Positions 36,671-47,200 of a stretch of 64,000 nucleotides of DNA are shown here, one piece after another; the stretch's first letter is position 1; each line of letters opens with the position of its first letter. The stretch lies in assembly GCA_029224185.1 (NCBI GenBank), contig CM055196.1, positions 12,898,009-12,962,008 of the forward strand, in the 5' to 3' direction. The translations under genes and the position numbers were made by a program. Under the pieces are notes generated by a model. The model was not told where the DNA came from, made no database searches, and worked only from the letters and a program-made list of their open reading frames with translations. This DNA is from Karalla daura. Its lineage: Eukaryota > Chordata > Actinopteri > Chaetodontiformes > Leiognathidae.

Positions 36671-37130
36671 AGAAAGATTTTTCAGTACATCTTAACTTTT
36701 CCTCTCCTTCTCTGTTCCACTGTGTCTCAGGTTTGGTTTTCCAAGGACTTCTAAAAACCCAAAGTCTTCTTACCTCATCACCCTACCTACTGCTTCTGAT
36801 CTCCCTGTTGCCGTTGACAACCGCATCCCTCCAAGAGACGAACGCATCATCTGGAAGTCCAGGTTCTACGGAGAACCCCAGCTGAGGTCAGCCGACTTGC
36901 AGCTCCACCCCAGTGATAGCGAGACAGCGTCCTGGCCACGTGGGACACGGGGTCGTCGCCATGCCAACGGCAGCGGTGGGAGGAGCCACGGACAGCTGAT
37001 GAGGGTGGGCTGTGTCCTGGGCACCTGTCAGGTTCAGAACCTGAGCCATCGTCTCTACCAGCTGATTGGACAGAGCGGGAGGGAAGACTCCTCACCCATT
37101 AACCCTCGCAGTCCTCACAGCTATGGCTGA
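31997..37130 (+). CDS. adm2: Adrenomedullin-2 / intermedin precursor
   Basis: Secreted peptide hormone of the calcitonin/CGRP family that acts through CALCRL-RAMP receptors on vessels, heart and osmoregulatory tissues. Two coding exons, 31997-32088 and 36731-37130 (TGA), encode 163 residues. ATG is chosen because it lies in GCCGCCATGT and opens a clean signal peptide (MCALLPAWLCLLLGVLPLETR). A poorly conserved propeptide follows, then a basic site RGRR at 104-107 and a monobasic Arg115. The mature peptide would be residues 116-162, exactly 47 aa as in human. It has the disulphide ring C125-VLGT-C130, the conserved segment QVQNLSHRLYQL, and a C-terminal SPHSYG in which Gly163 is the amide donor, giving Tyr-amide. 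The ring sequence VGCVLGTCQVQNLSHRL identifies ADM2 rather than ADM or CGRP. The single intron is 4.6 kb, long for this region, and full of microsatellites. Confidence 0.97.
33684..33759. repeat. (GT)n microsatellite in adm2 intron
   Basis: About 38 GT units with two CT interruptions. A complementary (CA)n run follows at about 33880-33952, so the transcript could pair with itself. Confidence 0.95.
35042..35103. repeat. (GT)n microsatellite in adm2 intron
   Basis: Pure GT repeat of about 31 units. Confidence 0.95.
35342..35476. repeat. (GACA)n microsatellite in adm2 intron
   Basis: About 18 perfect GACA units to 35415, then degenerate GACG/GGCA/GATG units ending in GATAGATA near 35476. The variant units are ordered at one end, typical of stepwise decay. 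Confidence 0.95.
36561..36668. repeat. (GT)n microsatellite before adm2 exon 2
   Basis: Interrupted GT tract of about 108 bp, ending 62 bp before the exon 2 acceptor. Confidence 0.93.
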
Positions 37131-39529
37131 GGCCGCCTCTAAATGCCTCCATGCCTTCACCGATGAGCTCCACAAGGGCCTTCGATGCATATCCATGACT
37201 AAAGTAGAGCAGAGAAAAGCCTTTGACATCAGTCCCTGCCACCCTAGAGACATCTGTAATGTAGAAAAATAATTTATATACACGTAGAAAGAGCTAATTG
37301 CTGGCTGGTTATATTTTTATATGTATGGTGATGATAGATGTATAAAGCTTAACATGATAATTAACTACATCTTCTCATTACGTTAAACGAAATCCATCCA
37401 GCATTTGTCTAAAACATATTTGTTGTTAAAAGCAGACACATACTCAAGTGATCTCTATGGCTGGACCCTGCGCAACTGATCTCAGCTGCTTTGAAGTAAA
37501 TGTATAATTATGGTTTACATCTTGGCTATTGTTTTTGTAGCTGTCATCTGTAATCATAGCTTTGCACTCATCAGATGAACTGCTGAGTTATTGGAATGAT
37601 GCGAGATGATGCTGAACAGACGTCAGACCCTGAAAAACACAAGCAGTGGAGCAGATTTTAAACAAAGCCTCCCAGGTCAGCTCCAGTGAGGGAACAAAGC
37701 TGAACAGTGCAATTAACAGCAGAGGAGTTATCTGCCCAAAGTGTCTGTTGTAAATATCCGTCAATGAGAAACATGCCAGGAGGTAATGTGTCATGGTCCA
37801 GTCACCAGAGTGTTGCCATTAGATACACATTAAATTGTTTTGTTTTATATGTACCAGAGCAACTTTCAGATTTGCTCCAGGTGGCAAAGTGATGTAGTTC
37901 AGATTACCAGTGTGATAACCCATGAGAAGACTGTCAGACTGAAACAGGCCACAGCTGTGTTTGTAGCAACAGACATGCATATTTCTCATGAGATTTCTCA
38001 TGTGCCAACTAAACTCAGTATTTTGAGACAAAATCTGACTTGTCCAAAGCACAACCAAGTGTTTTTGGTGCCTTTGATCAAGACCTTAAGTACAATAACA
38101 ACCTCACTGAAACTGAAAACAAGACAGAAGATTTCGACACATCCGTAGTTTGCATTTCATTTTTAATGGCAACTGAATTTGACAAAGGCTTTTTGGAAGC
38201 CCCGCAAGCCTCTCAGGAGATGATCCAAAGTCACAATGTTTAGTGCTTCTTGAGTCAGACTCTGACACAGTGATGTTACCATGTTCCCTGATCTAAGCCC
38301 ATCAGGTGAGTACGCTGCAGTGAAACGAGAGCTGGAGTAGCCTTAACAACCACTCCCACGATGCGTCAGCAAACTAGGAAAACTATGAACCAGCCCCTGC
38401 CAAAACTGGCCTCCCTGATTGTCTACTATCGTCATCAATGGTGATCCCGCTGATCTGAACTTACCGGAGCTCAGAGATAATCCTGTCTGTCCCTCAAAAG
38501 CACCTTCAACTCCTGGTGCGACCAAGTAGCTTTACCCCACCTTGGACAGAAACCCAAGAATATCCTCCAATCAAACCCAGTTAACCCTTCACCCAAAACC
38601 CCCCAGAGGGCACAGTTAGCCAAAATAACCACTAACCTTAATCCACGAACTGTCTGTACGCTTCTTAACAGGTGAACCAGAGTGACAACAGCTGTGCTGT
38701 AGAGATTTTAACCTGCAAACTGTCAATCAAAGATACATTTTTTTTCTCTGCCTTAAGTGGTTCAATCATTTGTAAGGCCTTATAATGTTTTGCCTTTCAA
38801 ATTAATCATTGTAGTAAATGTTGACTTTTCAAGTGTTGTTTGAGGCCGTATCATCTTCTGCTACAGTCATGTGTGTTTGTGTGTCTGCGTGAGTGTGAAA
38901 ATGTACATGTGTGTGTGTGTGTGAGTGAGGCCAGCCTGACTCCAGCTTCAATAGTTGTTCTCACAGGTCAAGTGTTAATAGGACCGCATGAAAGCACTTT
39001 ATTCCTCTTTTTACTCGGTGTGACTTGAATTTGCAAAAAATCGTTATTTAACTTAAAATAAAGGTCAGTGCCCCCACTTGAATAAATCTTCATGCTGGTG
39101 CGAGAGTCCCATCAAGTGTCCTCTTGTAAACCTTTCGTGTGGCTTTTATCTAATACTTTGTTGTGACAGCAGCAGCATTGTCCAATAAACTCCAGAACCA
39201 AGCATTCGTGTGTGTTTTATATGTGTTACAGCAGAATGACGTTAATGCCGAGTGCGAGGGGAAAAAAGGTTTGCCTCACAGCTACTTAGTGTTAACAATA
39301 ATTATTCTGCACACACGCACGCACGCCTGCAGAAACAGAAAGACAGAGTTGTGTTTGTTTTTTTCAGGACATTAAATAAACCTCATTGGACGTCTGTCTT
39401 GACCTTAATTCAAATTCAGATTTTCACCCCAAATGGCAATAATTCATAGCATTTGGGCAAGTGTTTTGAATGTTCCCACAATGTGACTGTCTGAACAGAT
39501 TGTTTCCTAATGTCCAGACAACATGAGCA

Positions 39530-39531
<2 letters not shown>

Positions 39532-39583
<52 letters not shown>
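39532..39583. repeat. (AC)n microsatellite
   Basis: Pure CA repeat of about 26 units in the adm2-miox spacer. Confidence 0.95.
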
Positions 39584-39585
<2 letters not shown>

Positions 39586-40541
39586 TACACAGACAGACAC
39601 ACCTGACAGGTCTGTGACAGTACAGTATACGGAAAGTGAAAAGTCAAATCAATATTGCAGAGTTCACTGTGACATTACATATCAGTGTTTGGCCTTGCAA
39701 CATTCTCTCCCATATGTGTGTGTGTGTGTGTGTCTGTGTATGTGTGTCTGTGTACACACAGGCTGAATCAATTACAAAGAAGATTCAAGCAATACTTGTG
39801 ACGTAGAAAGACACACAGCGCATGTTGTTGTTCTTAGGAAAGACATGAGAGAATGTGTGTACAGATCCAGACCTGTTACAAGAGCGATGACAGAAACTGT
39901 GATTGTCAGGCATATCCCTGCTGACCTTGACCTTTGTCCCAAGGTCCATCACCTGGGGAGATTTAATCCATCCCCTCGTCACTTTGAGCACCCAGTTCTG
40001 CCATTGTGCAGGGTAAGTATGGTGGTCTCTTGTGGATCTAACCTGACCCATTAAGTTGGGTTTTAGGCAGTTTCTAAAGTGGCCAATCAGATTTCAGCAT
40101 TAGACTGAGCCTCCTCCACCCTTGGATGTCATCCCTCAGTTAAACTAAAGTAACACTATCAGAGAATTTGGCCCCACACTCTGATCGCACACAGGACATA
40201 CAAACAGAAAACGACAACATCCTCGACCTATTTAGATATTTATTTCCTGTGTGTGTGTGTGTGTGCATCCGGCCACTGACCTTGAGGAAATGTCAAATGA
40301 TAAATCAAAGGCAGGGTCATCAGCCAAGCTTTGTTCGAACCCTTAGGTCAACAGTTTTGCCAACGACCTACCAACCTGTGGAAGTGTGTGTATGATCTTT
40401 TGTAGGAAGAGATTAGACACACAGATTCAGGTCCTTTTTGCAGGAGTTATGTAATGAGGTCAATACCCAGATTTGAAAATGAATCCTTGAAAGCTTAGTC
40501 GGTTTTATTTCATTTGAGTGTGTGAGATTTTCTGTTAATTT

Positions 40542-40543
<2 letters not shown>

Positions 40544-40589
<46 letters not shown>
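40544..40589. repeat. (GT)n microsatellite
   Basis: Pure GT repeat of about 23 units, 420 bp upstream of the miox start codon. Confidence 0.95.
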
Positions 40590-40590
<1 letters not shown>

Positions 40591-40934
40591 CAGGAATCTT
40601 TTAAAAACAAGCAAATAGGAAACAAAGCACCTGTAAATTTGTTTTTATTTCAAGATCTAAAAAACATTGCATTGTTAAAAATAAACAAATTGTAGAAGAG
40701 GCAAAACAAAAAAGACTACTGAGTCATTCTACATCAGTCCAAAGAGGTAACCTGCTGATTACTGAAAAACCTTTTCCTGGGACGGATGTACACACACACA
40801 AACACACATCAGCACAAGTGTACTCAAGGCCAAGGTTCATCACAGGGTACCCCTTTTGGTGAGGTTTGGTTAAAGTGTGACTGGAGCTGGAGGCCGCCTT
40901 GTGCAGACCTACAGTGCTGTCTGAAAGCAGGTAG

Positions 40935-40943
40935 GATATATAC
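40935..40943 (+). promoter_or_regulatory. miox: miox TATA box
   Basis: GATATATAC lies 68 bases upstream of the miox ATG. This allows a short leader of about 40 bases (start near 40968), in keeping with a strongly tissue-restricted gene. Confidence 0.5.
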
Positions 40944-41010
40944 AGGCAGCACAGTGTCCAGTCACATCCAGAGAACAGACGGACCGCAGTGCACGCTTCA
41001 TCCATCAGCC

Positions 41011-43522
41011 ATGAGGGTCGTCAGCCTCGTACGTGCGCCGGCCGGCGCTGCTCTTTCAGTCTCATCATGTTATCGTAATCTAGTTTGTTATGTATCTTTG
41101 CAAACCTGAACCCTGTTGTCCCTACGGACTGCTTGTTCAAACGCAGGGTCCCGATCCATCGCTGGCCTATCGCCCAAACCTGGAGAAGTCGGACACTAAA
41201 GACAAGGAGGACTACAGAAACTTCGAGGTAAGCTCTCCTTCAGACGCTTCAGCAAATCACCCGCTCCAGAGGGACATATGCAGAGGTGAGACTTGAGCCA
41301 TGAACATTACGAAGAGTGAAGTGTTGTGATTAAGCAGACACTGCTGATCTGACACAGGTAGGAAAAAGAAAAATCTCTCACTTTAATAGATTCAATTGTT
41401 CTCGTTATAAGACCAACATTTGAATGGACAAATGAATAAGCGCTGTAATAACTGAGATGGAAAGGCGGAGCTGTATCAGTTTTAATGATGTAAAAGAAGG
41501 AGAGAAATACTGAAATATGTACATCTCTCTTTCTCTATGGGTCAGCTGGAATATAGTACTTTGCAATGCATTAAGATTTGATCTTGTTTATGATATAGTC
41601 AGATTCATCTCTCTTGTGATAATTTAGAATAAAAGTGATTAAACCGAGCCTCAAAACTCTACTTTTTTTTTGGTTTCATGATGCATGACTTTAAAGAGAC
41701 GGAGCTACAGTTACACATCAGCTACTCTCTATGTGTTTCAGAGTGGAAGTCTAATCGACCGTGTGTTCAAAACATACAAGCTGATGCACACCAACCAGAC
41801 GTTGGACTTTGTCAAACAGAAGGTGAGAAAAACAGAAGGATGTCCTCAAAAATTCAGGGTCACAAGGACAATACATTTTGCAGCAAAATCTTACGATCTT
41901 GTGTTTCCTTTTGTGTTCTGGGGATTTTTTCTGTTGTTGTTTCTGACTGTGTAATCATGTTGGACTGAGCAAACAAATGTCTGGTGAAAGCCTCACAGGA
42001 CGCTGTCTGTCTGGCCGCAGCCTTGGTTAACTGACCCCATTTCACTCCTCTCAGAGGTTACAAGAGGATGTTCCCCTCTCTTTATTTTCATGACGCAGTC
42101 ACCTGCTCCAGGCTCTTTTCAGACCTTTGTGGGACGTAATGTGGGATATAATGTAACATGAAGAATGAGTGAATCTTCTGGGTGTGTTTCCAGCAGATGG
42201 AAATCTTTACATTTCCCTCAAACTAACACCGACTAACTCCTCCTACCTCGCTGCAGCACTCAGAATGGACCAGCTGCAACCACACGCAGATGGGGATGAT
42301 GGACGTCATCATGTCCCTGGACCAGCTGGTGGATGAGTCTGACCCTGATGTGGACTTCCCCAACTCCTTCCACGCCTTCCAGACTGCTGAGGGCATCCGC
42401 CAAGCACACCCGGACAAAGGTGCCTCGCCTGTCAGACAGAAACACACAGCGGGACTGGACTCGAGTACACGTCTGTTCAATGTCTGGCTTCACTGTCCCC
42501 CCCACAGACTGGTTCCAGCTGGTGGGTCTGATCCACGATGTCGGGAAGATAATGGCTCTTTGGGATGAACCCCAGGTAGGAGGCATGCGGAGGGCAGGAG
42601 AAGATGCCAGTGCTCTTGAGTATGGAGGGATCTGAGATAGAGGTGTCTGTTCTGCAGTGGGCTGTAGTGGGCGACACCTTCCCAGTGGGATGCAAGTTTC
42701 AAAACTCCATCGTCTTCAGAGACAGCACCTTCCAGGACAACACAGATGAGAAAAATCCCCTCTACAAGTGGGTATCTTCTTTGCTGTACTCTTTTCTATG
42801 CTAGATAAAAACCATTATGTTTTGTATTTTGTAGTACACACTATTTGCATGTCTCTAGTATCTCTAGTCCATCCCCTGCACAGAGACCATTCTTTTATTG
42901 TCATTTTGTCCTCCTCACAGCACCGAAAATGGGATCTATGAACCAAACAGTGGACTCGACAACATTTTCATGTCTTGGGGCCATGATGGTAAGAGACGTA
43001 GAACCCTACATAGTTGATCTAGAATAAACTGTGCCTGATGTCATGTTTTTCTTTTCTTTTTAGAGTATCTCTACAGAGTTATGAAGTTCAACAAATGCTC
43101 AATCCCAGAGGAGGTGAGTGAACAACCTCTTTAAACAACTGTTTGCAAGTTAGGTCTCGTGCCTAAAAGTTGGTACGCAAATGGTTGGAAAGCTGTTAAA
43201 GGCATCCTGCCGTCTCTCCAGGGCATGTATATGATTCGCTTCCATTCGTTCTACCCGTGGCACTCTCATGGAGACTACATGCATCTGTGCAATGACAAAG
43301 ACCTGCATATGCTGCCCTGGGTCCAAGAGTTCAAGTGAGAATCTCCTAGTCATCCTCCTGTTATCATCCAACTCTGCTCTGAGCCTAAACTGCATCATTC
43401 ATTGTTCCCGCAGCAAGTTTGACCTGTACACAAAGACCACCGATCTGCCCGACGTGGAGAACCTGAAGCCGTACTACCAGTCTCTGATCGACAAGTACTG
43501 CCTGGGAATACTGAAGTGGTGA
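41011..43522 (+). CDS. miox: Inositol oxygenase
   Basis: Cytosolic non-haem di-iron enzyme that cleaves myo-inositol with O2 to D-glucuronate, the first committed step of inositol catabolism; in vertebrates it is mainly renal. Ten exons: 41011-41028, 41147-41227, 41742-41822, 42257-42419, 42508-42575, 42658-42767, 42921-42988, 43064-43113, 43222-43334 and 43414-43522 (TGA). They encode 286 residues (human 285). All six iron ligands are in place: H99 (NSFHAFQTAEGIR), H124 and D125 (GLIHDVGK), H195 (SWGHDEY), H221 (RFHSFYPWH) and D254 (KFDLYTK), each one higher than the human number. Substrate-loop and C-terminal motifs (DESDPDVDFPNS; GDTFPVGC; YYQSLIDKYC; ILKW) are kept. The very short first exon (6 codons, MRVVSL) is set by the good donor CTC/gtacgt and acceptor acgcag/GGTCCC. 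It faces lmf2 tail to tail. Confidence 0.98.
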
Positions 43523-43725
43523 TGGGGCCCACAGGACTCAACGGCAGCACACTGAGCACATTCAGATGACTAACTTGGTTTCAAGTAAATGATTTGATGC
43601 ACTGCTGCTTTGTACACTCATGATGATTGTGTATGTTTTACGTGCAACAGGAGCCCATCGAAACACATGTATGGACATACATAGATTCAAAGATCAAAAA
43701 TGACCGGGGAGACACTTCTATTTTC

Positions 43726-43736
43726 TTTATTTTATT
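43726..43736 (-). terminator. lmf2: Poly(A) signals of lmf2
   Basis: Two overlapping AATAAA on the minus strand (plus TTTATTTTATT), about 560 bases past the lmf2 stop. Confidence 0.5.
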
Positions 43737-44059
43737 ATGTTGTATAAAATCTTTTTAAAAAGACATCGGTTTGTGTGATATTCCATTTCAGCAACAAGAG
43801 ACATGTTCATGGAGGGGGAAAAAAATAAGTGCAGTGTTGTTTTGGTTTCATACATAGAGCAACACACATGGGACCACAGTGACGAGTGCAGTGAAATACC
43901 ACAACAGGAAAAGGACATGAACACACACATTTACTCGCTTGCTGAGCAAAACAAAACCCACAATATTGGAATAAGAAATCCTGTTTTGCTTTCAAATTCA
44001 TTGGACCAGAGAACTTTTCATTTTCATGTTCAGCAACAGGCAGACACAAGACAGGAGAC

Positions 44060-44065
44060 AATAAA
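44060..44065 (+). terminator. miox: Candidate poly(A) signal of miox
   Basis: AATAAA 538 bases after the miox stop, the first canonical plus-strand hexamer. If used, the miox and lmf2 3' UTRs overlap by a few hundred bases. Confidence 0.4.
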
Positions 44066-44291
44066 ATCTGACGAGGCAGCAACACGTTATTGTCCCATTT
44101 CAGTACATAATGTCAACATTCAACAGCAGCTAGGTGACAGTGGGAGCAGGCAAACAGCGGTATTGCTCCATATTGGCCCGGTCGGGAAATACAAATATAT
44201 ACAGAACGACGTCTTTGGGTGACGTTTCGTGAAGGCAGGTGGTGAGAAGAAGCTTCGACAGGATTACCTGCATCTTAAGCAAAACTTTTTC

Positions 44292-47200
44292 TTAGTGGCG
44301 CTCATCTTCCTCCTCCTCCTCATCTTTCTCTAAACCAGCTATGTCTTTCTCCTCCCTTTCATGCTCCTCCTCTTCCTCCTGCTCCTCATTGTCTTCTCCA
44401 TCTTTCTCTACTTCCTCCTCCTCCTTCTCCTCCTCCACCTTCATCTCATGTTTATCTGATTTCCCACAATGGTCCGCAGAGCTGTCAGGGACATTTTCAG
44501 TGTGGACGTTCACAGCCGTGCGTCTGCTCCTGTGTTGCAATCCCTGGAGCAGACAGATGGTGGCGCTGCAGACCATGAGGGTCCAGATGATCACCGGGGC
44601 AGGAACGCCTCTGACCTGAGAGCGCACCCACCTGAGCGCCTGTGCCACACTCGTATTGGACGGTCGACGTGGAGGCGATTTATCCTGAATACACACACAC
44701 ACACAGACAGATGAAGGGTTATCTCTCTACTATTACTGTTATTGTTTCTTAGAGGTGGGGTCTTTAGATAAGTCCTCATGGGTTTTCCCTTTATTTTTTT
44801 TCCAATTTTGACTTTCACTTTTTTGGCAGTTGCCAAAAGTGTTTGATGATGATTTTTAATTCAATATCTATTCAACAATGAAAAGTTACATTGAAAAGTT
44901 AGTAGAAAACTCAGCATAAAAAGAAAGGCGTGAAAGGTTATTCTACTTGCTTTGTATCTCAACAGTGCTGCAGAAGCCTATCTCCAATACACACAATACA
45001 CCCTGGAAAGGTTGACAGTCACACCTAGAAGGGGTTCTGTGAAGTGATTGTGCTATTCTGTGGGCCAAACTGAGCGGAGGTGATCAGAAGATATCAGAAG
45101 ATAGTCAGATATGTTTGAGACAAAGGAAACAAAAATGGTGTGCCATTAACGTTAACATGCAAAGAGGGTAATAAAATATAGGGTCTGTTTCCACAGCCAA
45201 ATATTCACCTTGAGTCCGTACTGGTTGAGCATGTTCTCCAAGAAGGCGTTGCCCAGGTGCACTGTGGGATAGAACTCCTCGTCGTAGACCCTCCTCCACC
45301 AACGCTGTGGGTAAGAACTACCAAAAAAAAAAAAAAAAAACAGTGATGTCTTTATGCAAGACAACAGACTCGATGGATGACAGAACCACTGGAAGTCTTC
45401 AGCGTAGTAAAGAGACACACTGACCCGTCAGCCTTTGGCTCAGTAAACCAGTATCTGTAGCGGTGAGCTCGCAGGTAGGCAGGAGCCTGCTGGTGGAACG
45501 GATACCGAGTCACATCTGTCTGGATTAACTCGATCACTGCGAAGCATGAAACACCACGTTCAGATCCACTCTGCCAGATCAGAGAGGAACACGCAAACAA
45601 ACAAACGCTGCCCTCTTTTCAGAGCTCTTTTGACACAACTTATACTAGTGAACATCTGATCAAGAGGACACACTGCAGGTGAAAACAATTCACAAAACAC
45701 AGCGATTCATTAAAAAGTATGAAAACGAATCAAACCATTGAACAACACATGGATAGAGTAGACTTGTGTCTACAATTCTACAATTTAAAGTCGGGATGCC
45801 ATCTTAGAGTGAGTTCCTTACTAACGCCACCAGAGGGCACCAACCACACAGCATCTTCTAGTGCAAATAACTAACTGCCATTAAGGCATTGGCTGAACTG
45901 CAGCTGGCCTTGACCCCTGTTCTGACATCAGTGGTTGTATGTGCAGGGATGTACATGTTTAAACCAATAAAAAGGAAACTGTGTGGAATTGCTATCCAGC
46001 CGAGCATATGTACAGAAGACGGAGCAAGAAGAAGAAGAAGAAGTGTACCGTCTCGTTTGCCCTGCAGCAGTCTGTACATGAGGCCGGTGAACCATGGCGC
46101 CTGCGTATGAGTGCCGAGGGCAGCAAACCACATTTGCCAGTCCAGCCTGGGCTGGTGAGGCGTCACCACAGGAGGCGCTGCGCTTAGGTTGCCTGGCTTG
46201 TACATGAATTCAATCTCCTGGGAGGGACGAAATAGTCACCGGTAACTGTTCAACCCTCTGGCATCATTGTCCAATGAGGACACAGCATGTTATAACACAG
46301 TTGGCATTAACAGCCGCACTCCAATGCCCTCACCGTCCATGAAACTCCATCATTGCTCCCCTCGATGACCACCTCCGGCCGTCCCCCGACCCCGGTCATC
46401 CTCCTGAACAGGCCGTAGGAGTTGACGAGCTGGTAGCGATCCACAGCGTCATAGGCCTGACGCACCCCGGGCCAGAGCCTGGCGTTGGAGTCGTATTCCA
46501 CATAGGTGAATGGCACCTGAAGCACAAGACAGACGTCCTAAAGTGCGTATTTGATGGACATATTTTGATTGATGTTTCGCAACGGGAAATGATCGAAATA
46601 CAGGGCAAGGAGAGCAAATGCCATTATTGCGACTTTGCTCACTGCTGGTTTAAAGGAATAATGCTGCTCAAAAATATTTGCATGTTTCACATCACATAGT
46701 TGTGCTTAGTTGTATGACTGTTGACTGTTACTAATAAAAAAGCCCTCCATACTCACCAAAACTAAATACTAATCTGAATATTAAGTGTCGTATCATCATG
46801 TTGTTCATCTGTGCATTAAAAACACTTTCAATAATACAGTAATGTTAAGACTGGAGCTTCAAGCCATTATGTGCCACTATAACGGTGCTGTACACCCAGC
46901 AGGACCCACCAGGCTAAGGGTGAACATAGCAGCAGTGGCAGCCCCAAACACAGCCCACTGGGTGGTTCGAAAAAGCCTCTTGAGGAAACCAGACACACAC
47001 GCACACCTGGAGAAACATGCAGGGTATCACTGGATATATGCTGCAAAACGGATTTTGTACAAGGACACCACAGATACACAAAAGGACACCACAGATACAC
47101 AAAAACAGACAAAAATACAACAAAACGCCTGATCGGATAATTGAGTCATACCTGAACATGGACGTGACCATTTCCCAGGTGAGAGAGAGGACACCGATCC

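Larger units (their letters stand above)
37131..40934. other. adm2 3' region and spacer to miox
   Basis: No further gene seen. ATTAAA at 37829-37834 and AATAAA near 39056 are possible adm2 poly(A) sites. Microsatellites lie at 39532-39583 (AC) and 40544-40589 (GT). The rest is ordinary AT-rich DNA. Confidence 0.45.
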
